Positions 43,438-51,448 of a DNA stretch of 64,000 nucleotides are shown here, in pieces; position 1 is the stretch's first letter; each line of letters begins with the position of its first letter. The translations under genes and the position numbers were made by a program. This stretch comes from Ignavibacteria bacterium. GTDB taxonomy: Bacteria > Bacteroidota > Ignavibacteria > Tepidaquicellales > Tepidaquicellaceae. The DNA lies in contig JAFGII010000112.1 of NCBI GenBank assembly GCA_016929695.1, positions 1 to 64,000 of the forward strand. The letters are read 5' to 3'. Under the pieces are notes generated by a model. The model ran no database searches and was not told the DNA's origin. It worked only from the letters and a program-made list of their open reading frames with translations.

Positions 43438-45735
43438 TTATTTGATAAGCATCATTCTCTTGACATCTGTGAATCCGTTTACATCCAGTTTATAGAAGTA
43501 AACACCGCTTGCGAAAGTGCTTGCATCGAAATCTACAATGTAGTTCCCTGCAGTCTTTACTTCATTGACTAAGTTTGCCACTTCTCTTCCGAGAACGTCA
43601 TAGACTTTCAGAGAGACAAGTCCCTGTTTCGGAATTGCAAAGTTAATCTTTGTTGTCGGGTTGAACGGGTTCGGATAGTTCTGTGACAATGCATAGGTTT
43701 CGGGAATACCGTTGCCGATTTGCCCGACTCCAAGTTGCGGTCCCGGATTAATGACTATACGAATATTTGGTAATTGCGTATAGGTACTACCCGGGGCAGT
43801 TATTTGTGTACATCCGTCACCTGATGAAAGGTCTGAATGCTGGTGTGCGTTTCTGCCTGATGCCGCTGCACCGTTCACCGTCGAATTTGAAGTGTATGAT
43901 GAATTGTTGAAGCAGACTTCAATCAACAGGTTTGAACCGCCTGTGTAATAGAACGGAGTCTGCAATGTTACTAACTGCCAGCCGGCGCCCGGTACGGCGT
44001 ATGTACCATCGTAAGCCGTTGTCCAGCCGGATGATGTAAATGATGAAATTGTTGTTACAGTAGTATTCTGCATCAATATTTTGAATCCGTTCATCACCTG
44101 AGATGCCGCTGATACAACATTAAATCCGATATGTGTAATGTAACCGCCCGTCGGAATATTAATTTCACTTCCGAGATAGAGCATATCTGTTCTGCTGTCC
44201 ATATAGAATGTGTAATATGGCCAGCCAATTGCCGTTGTACCTGTTCCGATTGTAATTGTTGCCTGATTGATAATCGTGAAGTTGTACTGTGCAGTTGAGT
44301 CCATATTATGCTGGTTAGATGCATCCCTTGCGACAACTCTGTAATAGATGACATCATTTACTGCAACCTGTGATGTATCTGAATTGAAGACGCCAGACCA
44401 GGCATTACCTGTTCCGTGAGCAAGGTTAAATCTGTTGAATGCACCGCTTGCACCTTTTCTCCAGGTAACCCATACGGAGTCAATTCCGAACGGGTCTGTT
44501 GCTGTACAGTTTACAGTTGCGGGCCAGTTTACTCTCGGAACATTTGCAAGCGGAGTGTGCGTAATTACAGGTTTGGTCGTATCCGAACTAACAGCAAGGA
44601 ACATATTTAAATTTGCCGGAGCACCACCCGGATGGACACCAACTTTGCCATTATTATCAATGGCTTTCAGATAATATCTGTATGTTGCTGCTAAGCCGTT
44701 ACCCGGAATATTTCCTGAATAGTTGTTACCGGTTCCCTGAGTCAAGTTCAATGAATCAGTTACTGTAGGATTGTTTCTTGACCAGAATAACTTTGCTGAA
44801 GAAATTGTGCTTCCGCTTGGGGGAGCAATTACGCAATTGACTACATACGGTCCGGTCAGATTCTGTGTATTCGGAAGCGGAGTATGTGTAATTTGCGGTC
44901 CGGCTGAGCCCGGAATTGCGAGTGCGTCAACTTCGCAGTTGAATGCACCGATTACCGTTGACATACCGGTTGTTGTATTGATTCTTCTTAATTCACCGAG
45001 TGTTGTATAAGAAGCCCAGTAGCAGGAGTCAACTGTTCTGTCCCAGTCCATACCCTGCGCATAGTTCGCGGCTGCACCTAATGAGCCTATCACTGTGCCT
45101 GCACCGGTAGTTTTGTTTATTGACCACAACATATCATCCGATATATTGACAGCATAAACCTGGCCGCTGTTGCTAATAGCCATATCAATCACGATACCCG
45201 TAACTGAACCGCCTAATTGTGTGAATACGCGGGTTGTTAAATTCAATGTACCAAGGAAACTATTTGTTGCATAGTTTACTGCATACATTGTATTGCTTGT
45301 CGGGTCCCAGCTCATACCTGTAACTGACGACACACCGGTAACTGTTCCTTGTGCAGTAATTGTTCCGGTTGTTGTATCAATTTTTACAAGTATATTATTT
45401 CCGTAACGTACACCCCACCAGTTATGCTGGTCGTCAAAGCAACCTGCCGATACGAAGTTTGCACTTAACGGGTCGGTTGACAATGAGGTTAGTGCTGCAG
45501 GATTGTTTAAGAAAAATTTAAACGGTCCGAGTGCTACAGCCGTACCGTAGGCATTGTATCCGAATGCCCTGCCGTTCCATACATATGGATTCGCAGGTGT
45601 CTGCACGAATACACCTGAATTTTTTCCGTCGGATTGAGGAGCTAATCCGTGGGAAGTCTGGTCCTGTGCCACTACCGGAAATACAAGTGCGAACACAATC
45701 ACCAGAGAAAACAAAGAAGTGAGTAGTTTTTTCAT
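43438..45735 (-). CDS. Large secreted protein with T9SS sorting domain
   Basis: A 765-aa exported protein. The signal peptide (SLVIVFALVFPVVAQ, about residues 9-23) is followed by a region of propeller-like blades to about residue 270 (repeats of INTTTG, VTGMSWDPTSN, MYAVNY). Two Ig-like domains begin at THTPLPN and THTPLAN (about 285-490). A jelly-roll-like segment precedes the C-terminal T9SS type A domain (SQNYPNPFNPTTKINFAIP ... ASGVYFYKLDVNG). A ribosome site GGAG lies 9 bases upstream. Its strong terminator suggests a well-expressed monocistronic gene. Likely a surface or released protein; function unknown. Confidence 0.88.
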   Translation of the reverse strand: MKKLLTSLFSLVIVFALVFPVVAQDQTSHGLAPQSDGKNSGVFVQTPANPYVWNGRAFGYNAYGTAVALGPFKFFLNNPAALTSLSTDPLSANFVSAGCFDDQHNWWGVRYGNNILVKIDTTTGTITAQGTVTGVSSVTGMSWDPTSNTMYAVNYATNSFLGTLNLTTRVFTQLGGSVTGIVIDMAISNSGQVYAVNISDDMLWSINKTTGAGTVIGSLGAAANYAQGMDWDRTVDSCYWASYTTLGELRRINTTTGMSTVIGAFNCEVDALAIPGSAGPQITHTPLPNTQNLTGPYVVNCVIAPPSGSTISSAKLFWSRNNPTVTDSLNLTQGTGNNYSGNIPGNGLAATYRYYLKAIDNNGKVGVHPGGAPANLNMFLAVSSDTTKPVITHTPLANVPRVNWPATVNCTATDPFGIDSVWVTWRKGASGAFNRFNLAHGTGNAWSGVFNSDTSQVAVNDVIYYRVVARDASNQHNMDSTAQYNFTIINQATITIGTGTTAIGWPYYTFYMDSRTDMLYLGSEINIPTGGYITHIGFNVVSAASQVMNGFKILMQNTTVTTISSFTSSGWTTAYDGTYAVPGAGWQLVTLQTPFYYTGGSNLLIEVCFNNSSYTSNSTVNGAAASGRNAHQHSDLSSGDGCTQITAPGSTYTQLPNIRIVINPGPQLGVGQIGNGIPETYALSQNYPNPFNPTTKINFAIPKQGLVSLKVYDVLGREVANLVNEVKTAGNYIVDFDASTFASGVYFYKLDVNGFTDVKRMMLIK

Positions 45736-45908
45736 TTTTTCTCCAAATTAATTTAGGAATTTAAATTTATAAATTTTCGAATTAAATAAATGTTTGATTT
45801 TAATCCCGTCCGGTTTAATATTTAAAATAATATTTTCCAATGTACTTATCATTGTTAATTTCATAAACTTTTATCAAATAATCAATACAATTTATTGGTT
45901 TATTAAAA

Positions 45909-47657
45909 TTAACCGTTAAATGCCTTTTCCAGAATGGAATTGTTTATTTTTACGCCGTATTTTACCTTCAAATTATCAAGAAATAACTTTTCTGCATCTT
46001 TAAACTTTGAATTTCTTAGAATATCCGTAATCTGATTTTTAACTTCACTTAAACCTTTTTCCTGTTCAATACCGTTGTTTTTTGTAATAAAATCCTTCTT
46101 ATTTTCATTGTAGAAGTTTTGAATTTCTTCGTCAGTTATTTTTATATCGGCTGTAATTACATATTTATCAACTGCTTCAGCAAGAAGGTAATTCTTGTAT
46201 TCTTTAAGCAAACCGGTATAATTTTCATTTTTTTCAAATCCTTCCGATATTGCTTCTTTTGACTGAAGTATTGCATCGGCAGATGCTCTGATTAATCCTA
46301 TCAGATTAAATAGATTCAGTTCCTTATTGGCTGCAGGTTTGTTCGTACTGACATAAACAATCAGGTCGTTTACGGTGATTTCCCCGCCGTCAAATTTTCC
46401 CGTAACAACTTTCCTGTCCTCATCAGAAAAAAGTTTATTCGGATTTATCACTATAAATGCCAGAGTCGTATCCTTGATTTTGCTAATCAAAAAATCAACA
46501 CCGGATTGTTCAACTGTTAAATTATATTTGTTTCTGATTTCAGTAACAAATTCTTCGTAATTCTTCCTGAAATACACGCTCATAGGATATTGCAGTGAAA
46601 GAGTATTTTTGATTTCATCAAAGGGCTTAATTTCAACTGCATCGGTCATTTTAATTATATGCCAGCCGTATTCCGTTCTTATGATGTCCGAAATCTGTCC
46701 GGGCTTCAGTGAAAAAATCGTACTGTCAAAAACAGCAGCATATTGACGGCGTCTCACGTAACCAAGGTCACCGCCTCTGGATTTGTTTATGGTATCATTC
46801 GAAAATTGAGACGCAAGTTCTTCAAACTCATCTCCGTCATTTAATTTTTCAAGGATTTCTTTAATTTTATTGTATGACGCCGTACTGTCCTTGATACCTG
46901 ATTCATTAACAGCGTCAGTTATTAATATATGTGATACTCTGACGGAATCGTACCTTTCTTTTTTATCGGTTAGTTTTATTATATGAAGTCCCAGATTTGT
47001 TCTGACGGGCTCTTTGGTAAACTCGCCCTTGTTTAAGTTATAAGCCGCAAACTCAAAATCCGAAACGGTCATCCCAGGAGAAAAATAATAAAGGTCGCCG
47101 CCATTATCCCGTGTTTCTATATCGGTCGAATATATTCTTGCCAGTGAATCAAAACTTTCGTTTGCCGATAATCTGTTTATGATTTCATATGCGAGAGAAT
47201 ATGTTTTAACGGAATCTTCAATTCCTGAATTTTCTTCCATAGGTAATAATATATGGGATGCTCTTAAATCATATTTAATTTTATCATAATAATTTTTTAA
47301 CCCGGGTTCAATTAATTTACTCTTTATATACACATCAGAAAGAATTTTCTTTTCACCTAACTTCAAATCATTTCTGAAACTTTCAGTTGTATCAAGTTTT
47401 TTTTCTAAACCGAGTCTCGCTTTCAGTTCCGTATTAATCATATCGTTCAGAAATGAAATTTTATCTTCAAGAGGTTTACTTTTTGCAATTTCGACATCAT
47501 AACCGTATTTTTTCAGGTATTTTTCTTCAAAATCGCTTAAAGTGATTTTATCTTCTCCAATTTCGGCAATAATTTTTTCCGATGAGCACCTGTAACCGAT
47601 TATCACAACAGTTACCGCTATAAAAAAAACTGAAATCCTGCTGATAATTTTGAGCAT
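45909..47657 (-). CDS. Peptidyl-prolyl isomerase with two parvulin domains (SurA/PrsA-like), probable lipoprotein
   Basis: A 582-aa export-folding factor. The N-terminus has a hydrophobic segment and a lipobox-like VVIIGYRCSS (Cys near residue 24). A SurA-like N-domain with EDKITLSDFEEKYLKKYG follows. Parvulin domain 1 begins at LRASHILLPM (about residue 128) and domain 2 at VRVSHILITDAV (about 240). Each shows GGDL.Y and GLHIIKLTD or GWHIIKMTD motifs. It would catalyse prolyl isomerisation of exported proteins in the periplasm. It is transcribed toward the T9SS cargo gene. Confidence 0.9.
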   Translation of the reverse strand: MLKIISRISVFFIAVTVVIIGYRCSSEKIIAEIGEDKITLSDFEEKYLKKYGYDVEIAKSKPLEDKISFLNDMINTELKARLGLEKKLDTTESFRNDLKLGEKKILSDVYIKSKLIEPGLKNYYDKIKYDLRASHILLPMEENSGIEDSVKTYSLAYEIINRLSANESFDSLARIYSTDIETRDNGGDLYYFSPGMTVSDFEFAAYNLNKGEFTKEPVRTNLGLHIIKLTDKKERYDSVRVSHILITDAVNESGIKDSTASYNKIKEILEKLNDGDEFEELASQFSNDTINKSRGGDLGYVRRRQYAAVFDSTIFSLKPGQISDIIRTEYGWHIIKMTDAVEIKPFDEIKNTLSLQYPMSVYFRKNYEEFVTEIRNKYNLTVEQSGVDFLISKIKDTTLAFIVINPNKLFSDEDRKVVTGKFDGGEITVNDLIVYVSTNKPAANKELNLFNLIGLIRASADAILQSKEAISEGFEKNENYTGLLKEYKNYLLAEAVDKYVITADIKITDEEIQNFYNENKKDFITKNNGIEQEKGLSEVKNQITDILRNSKFKDAEKLFLDNLKVKYGVKINNSILEKAFNG

Positions 47658-47985
47658 ATTTGTTATATTTTATTTTCTTATTAACCTTAAATTTACTGAA
47701 TTTAATCATAAATTGAAATTACTATTAAGTTACTCCGGAGCATCGGAAAAATCTCTGCGAAAAGGTATAAGAACAGACAGTAAAGCCATATAAGCCATAA
47801 CCAAGTCAATTTTGAAACAAAGTGTATTTATATTTAAAAAAATCTGTGTAATTCCGTGTCAGTAAGTGTATTCCGTGTTTTGATGTATTTTGTTTGTTAT
47901 ACAAAAGCAAAAAGATTTAAAAATTGAGAATTTTGTAGTTTGTTCCCGAAATAAAATTTTTAAACTTGTTGCTAAGGTCTTTGGA
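47658..47985. other. Intergenic, no gene seen
   Basis: AT-rich spacer between the parvulin gene and the tRNA gene. Around 47844-47880 it has CTGTGTAATTCCGTGTCAG-type words, the reverse-complement form of the CACGGA microrepeats near 105-135 and 2045-2080. No coding frame with protein-like composition was found. Confidence 0.5.
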
Positions 47986-48014
47986 TTGAAAATTATACCT
48001 AAAATTGATATTTT
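47986..48014 (+). promoter_or_regulatory. Likely promoter of the tRNA gene
   Basis: TTGAAA (47986-47991) and TATTTT (48009-48014) have a 17-base spacer and lie 10 bases upstream of the tRNA 5' end, the expected geometry. Given AT content this is tentative. Confidence 0.4.
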
Positions 48015-48023
48015 ATTCAACTC

Positions 48024-48097
48024 GCCGGAGTAGCTCAGGTGGTCAGAGCGTCGGAATCATAATCCGCAGGTCGTGGGTTCAAGTCCCTCCTCCGGTA
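48024..48097 (+). tRNA. tRNA-Met/Ile2 (anticodon CAT)
   Basis: The cloverleaf can be drawn by hand: acceptor GCCGGAG pairs with CTCCGGT (first pair G-U). The D-arm is GCTC...GAGC, the anticodon loop ATCATAA gives CAT, and the T-loop is TTCAAGT. The anticodon stem lacks the three G-C pairs of initiator tRNA, so it is elongator Met or the CAT-anticodon tRNA-Ile read after lysidine modification. The top anticodon-stem pair (T-C) and one T-stem pair (T-T) are mismatched. CCA is not encoded. A terminator follows 23 bases later. Confidence 0.9.
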
Positions 48098-48120
48098 CAA
48101 GAATAAATACACGTGTAAAG

Positions 48121-48149
48121 CCCTGTTAGGTTAACAGGGTTTGTTTTTT
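48121..48149 (+). terminator. Rho-independent terminator after the tRNA
   Basis: CCCTGTTA-GGT-TAACAGGG is a perfect 8-bp stem and is followed by TTTGTTTTTT. It ends the tRNA transcript before the T9SS gene that starts at 48191. Confidence 0.92.
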
Positions 48150-48190
48150 AAGAAAAGAAAAGTTTATTACATAAACCTAAATAAACCGTA

Positions 48191-49702
48191 ATGAAAAAAA
48201 TAATATTACTTATCAGTTTATTTATTATAACAAATGTATTACTCCCCCAGAGTATAGATTTCATCACTCTGATGGAAAACTCCGAGCGGAATCCAAATAT
48301 GGTTATCGAAGCGAGGAAACTTGCCGGATTGCAGAATCTGCCCGTTTTAATTTATGTAAAAGACAAAGCATTTATCGAGGCAAGAGGCATAGAAAACGAA
48401 AAAATTGTATATACTGTTATAAGAGACTTTTATCATCCGTTTAATAATGGTTCAACAGGTTTCATAGAAAATATTTCCCTTGAATATGACCTTACCAGAG
48501 CAAGATTAATATACAACAACGGAAATATAGTTGATAATTCGGGTGAAGAAATTGTATATAATATATCTCCACGCACATCAATCATTTCGATGCTGCTGGT
48601 AATGGATTCCTACAACAACAAAGTAATAGGACTCGACACCCAGACAGGGGATATCATTGACACTTCATTTATTCCGAGACAGGATACTATGCTTGCTACT
48701 CCGAAAGTTGCGATGCAGACACCCTTGGGAAAAATTTTTATTTCGGACCAGATTAAAGACGTTGTTTATGAATTTGATACGGCGGGAACATTCATACAGA
48801 TTTTTGCTCCGCAGGGCGGACAGAATAACAGTATTCTTGATAATATAAGAGGAATCGGTTTCAGACCTAATAATAATTTACTTGTTACCGTTGGCAGCGG
48901 AGCAAACACAAATACGCTTCAGCAGTTCAGTTCGTCCGGAAGTCACATCGGTACATTTATTTCGAATCCGAGTTTAACAAGTCCGTTCGACGTAATATAT
49001 GTTGATAATAAATATTACGTAACAAGTTCTACAACCTCCGCTTCTGCAGTAAAAATCGGAATATTCGATTCTACCGGTGCCTATATAGGTCCTTTCACAA
49101 CGAGGGACAGCACGAGATTCTGCCAGCAGATAATAAAACTTGATGACGGAAATTTCGCGGTAGCCGCATTCAGTATCCCGGGCGTAGGAATACAGATTTT
49201 TTCACCGAACGGTACATTCATAAAAGTATTAACAGGAGTATCAAACAACCGGGGAGTATATCAGCTCGGTAACGGAAATTTTGTTACCACGAATGCTACC
49301 GGATTATATGAAATAGACGATACAACCGGTGCGCTGGTAAGAACAATTATTTCGGGAGCAAGTGTATTTTCGGGACAATATATTACTAAATATGTTCCAG
49401 GACCCGTCACCGGTATAAGCGGGAATAATACTGCGATTGATGATTTTAAATTAATGCAGAATTATCCGAATCCTTTTAATCCCGTTACAAAAATATATTT
49501 TGAGATTCCGAAACAAAGCAAAGTGAAGTTGACTGTATTTGACGTTCTTGGAAGGGAAATAAAGACAATCGTCAACACAGATTTGACTGCGGGTTCTTAC
49601 AATTACGAATTCGATGCGGGCAATATTTCAAGCGGTGTTTATTTTTATAAACTTCAGGCAGGAGATTACACTGCTGTCAGGAAGATGATGCTGCTGAGAT
49701 AG
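48191..49702 (+). CDS. Secreted beta-propeller protein with T9SS sorting domain
   Basis: A 503-aa exported protein. The signal peptide covers about residues 1-20 (IILLISLFIITNVLLPQS). The body has NHL/6-bladed-propeller-like repeats (VVYEFDTAGTFIQIFAP, TLQQFSSSGSHIGTFI, VKIGIFDSTGAYIGPF, VGIQIFSPNGTFIKVL). It ends in a T9SS type A domain (MQNYPNPFNPVTKIYFEIP ... SSGVYFYKLQAGDY). It is likely to be surface-attached; the ligand is unknown. A REP hairpin cluster begins about 50 bases downstream. Confidence 0.87.
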   Translation: MKKIILLISLFIITNVLLPQSIDFITLMENSERNPNMVIEARKLAGLQNLPVLIYVKDKAFIEARGIENEKIVYTVIRDFYHPFNNGSTGFIENISLEYDLTRARLIYNNGNIVDNSGEEIVYNISPRTSIISMLLVMDSYNNKVIGLDTQTGDIIDTSFIPRQDTMLATPKVAMQTPLGKIFISDQIKDVVYEFDTAGTFIQIFAPQGGQNNSILDNIRGIGFRPNNNLLVTVGSGANTNTLQQFSSSGSHIGTFISNPSLTSPFDVIYVDNKYYVTSSTTSASAVKIGIFDSTGAYIGPFTTRDSTRFCQQIIKLDDGNFAVAAFSIPGVGIQIFSPNGTFIKVLTGVSNNRGVYQLGNGNFVTTNATGLYEIDDTTGALVRTIISGASVFSGQYITKYVPGPVTGISGNNTAIDDFKLMQNYPNPFNPVTKIYFEIPKQSKVKLTVFDVLGREIKTIVNTDLTAGSYNYEFDAGNISSGVYFYKLQAGDYTAVRKMMLLR

Positions 49703-49754
49703 TTACTAAGGTTACAACACAGAAGTCTTAAAACCGATATGCTGAACATGATAA

Positions 49755-49938
49755 ATTCTGTTTACTACGCAGGAGCGCAGTAAACAGAATTTAGAAAATA
49801 GTTATTGAGGTTACAATTCAGGAACCTTGTAAACAGAATTTAGAAAACAGTTATTAAAGTTACAACGCAGGAGCATTGTAACCAGAATAAATAAAAGAGT
49901 AATCAAAACAACTCGATACTACGCTCCAGCGTAGTATC
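49755..49938. repeat. REP-like hairpins, upstream cluster (4 copies)
   Basis: Four palindromic units lie in the transposase 5' flank. 49755-49790 pairs 15 of 16 bases around loop AGGA. 49809-49834 is degenerate. 49859-49882 is GTTACAACGC-AGGA-GCATTGTAAC. 49915-49938 is GATACTACGC-TCCA-GCGTAGTATC, with a perfect 10-bp stem. Three are followed by CAGAA, or carry it inside the arm. The central GCAGGAGC is kept while arms differ with compensating changes. Confidence 0.85.
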
Positions 49939-49953
49939 TAAGAAAACTTAAAT

Positions 49954-50487
49954 GTGAGAAGTAAATATAAAATATATAATCACGAAGGTTCGTTCTTCCT
50001 CACTTCATCAATTGTTAACTGAATAAATATATTCAATTCTGAAATATGTATAAGCATTTTAGCAGATGCTATTAAATATAATCAAGAAAAAAGAAATCTC
50101 GAAATTTTTGCTTATGTTTTTATGAAAAATCATTTCCATTTGTTGTGCAGAGCAGAAAAACTCTCAAATGTCATGTCTTCAATTAAAAGTTACTCTGCTA
50201 AAAAAATAATTGAATATTTAAAATTCAATAATCGTAACGATATTCTCAAAGTTTTCAGAGATAATAAATTATCTTTTAAACATGACAGGTCATACCAGAT
50301 ATGGCAGGAAGGTTTTCATCCGCAAGAAATTGCAGGAGATGAAATATATAATCAGAAGTTAAATTATATACACAATAATCCTGTTAATGCAGGTTACGTA
50401 GATAACGCTGTAGACTGGAAATACAGTTCTGCTAGATTTTATCATCTTGAGGAAGAAGGAGTCATCAAAATAAAAGTTTTTAATTGA
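49954..50487 (+). pseudogene. REP-associated tyrosine transposase (RAYT), interrupted by an in-frame TGA
   Basis: Read from GTG at 49954, the frame gives an N-terminus typical of the family (SKYKIYNHEGSFFLTSSIVN), then TGA at 50020-50022 where relatives have a tryptophan codon. It continues INIFNSEICISIL through 50487 with no other stop. The HUH motif is FMKNHFHLLCRAE, the catalytic tyrosine candidate lies in IKSYSAKKIIEYL, and IHNNPVNAGYVDNAVDWKYSSA is the conserved C-terminus. From the first ATG after the stop (50122) only 121 aa remain. The TGG-to-TGA change is one base; the element is probably inactive unless the stop is read through. It lies between REP-like hairpins. Confidence 0.85.
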
Positions 50488-50492
50488 ATATC

Positions 50493-50623
50493 GGTTGCTA
50501 CGCCAGAGTGTAGTAACCAGAAGAGGGAACATCTTGTTATTAGGTTTATACGCAGGAGCGTAGTAACCAGAAGAGGAAAAAAAAAATTTTGAATAGCGGT
50601 TACTACGCAGGAGCGTAGTAACC
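50493..50623. repeat. REP-like hairpins, downstream cluster (3 copies)
   Basis: 50493-50518 is GGTTGCTACGC-CAGA-GTGTAGTAACC. 50543-50568 is GGTTTATACGC-AGGA-GCGTAGTAACC. 50598-50623 is GGTTACTACGC-AGGA-GCGTAGTAACC with a perfect 11-bp stem. Each is followed by AGAAG. All three share one orientation and period of about 50-55 bases. Confidence 0.88.
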
Positions 50624-50648
50624 AGAAGAAAAATTTCTTTGACTAATC

Positions 50649-51407
50649 TTACCGTAGTAAAATCATGCTGCGTGTTTGTATGAATTCTCCTGCTTCGATG
50701 CGGTAATAATATATTCCGCTGGGAAAGCCGTTAGCATTCCATTCAACAGAATAATTTCCTGCAGGCAATGAAGCGTTAACTAAATCTGAGACTTCCCTGC
50801 CCTGAATATCATATATCCTGATGGTTACAAATTCATTTTGAGGAACGGAAAATCCAATTTTAGTAACGGGATTGAAAGGATTCGGATAATTTTGTTTTAA
50901 ACTGTAAGCGGTTACAATACCGTTTTCTTTTCTTATTCCGGTTGCTAATTTCACTGTAATGCGTTTACCCGGAATCCAGTTCCATCTCCCCAAATATCCT
51001 TTATCAACCGTAGCATATAAAGAATCAATACCGGGTACCAAAGGTGCAGTGTAGTCAAATGTTAATGAAGTAACAGTCAAACCGGTTATTTGTACAAGTT
51101 CACTGCTTAAAACTTTCAGGTAAGCCGAACTGTTCCCCGGGGCGAGAATACCTGTTTTTGCCGCTATGTCAACACCGTAAGTTCCTGTGTTCGTTCCTGT
51201 ATATGTTAACGTAAACTGAACCGTCTGCCCCGCAGTAACGGTGTCAGGTCCCGAAAATGAACCTGCCGTCGAAGTATTAAATGCGTGACAGGAACCGCAG
51301 CCTGCCGTCGATGTCTTTAATGTTCTAAGAGCAATTCCTTCCGGAAAAGGATATGCCTCTAAATTTAAAATAAAAAACAGAATGATAAAGATAATATATT
51401 TTTTCAT
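50649..51407 (-). CDS. Secreted protein with CxxCH motif and T9SS sorting domain
   Basis: The protein starts at the MKKYIIF methionine (252 aa; an upstream ATG adds MSG). It has a signal peptide (IIFIILFFILNLEAYPF), then GCGSCHAFN, a CxxCH haem-c-like motif near residues 38-46. An Ig-like domain follows (FTLTYTGTNTGTYGVDIA), and the T9SS type A domain begins at LKQNYPNPFNPVTKIGFSVP. The layout resembles choice-of-anchor-V/Reeler-type exported proteins in which CxxCH sits just after the signal. Whether haem is bound is unproven. Confidence 0.86.
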   Translation of the reverse strand: MKKYIIFIILFFILNLEAYPFPEGIALRTLKTSTAGCGSCHAFNTSTAGSFSGPDTVTAGQTVQFTLTYTGTNTGTYGVDIAAKTGILAPGNSSAYLKVLSSELVQITGLTVTSLTFDYTAPLVPGIDSLYATVDKGYLGRWNWIPGKRITVKLATGIRKENGIVTAYSLKQNYPNPFNPVTKIGFSVPQNEFVTIRIYDIQGREVSDLVNASLPAGNYSVEWNANGFPSGIYYYRIEAGEFIQTRSMILLR

Positions 51408-51448
51408 ACCGGACATAAAATTTAATGCAAAATATTAATCAAATAAAA

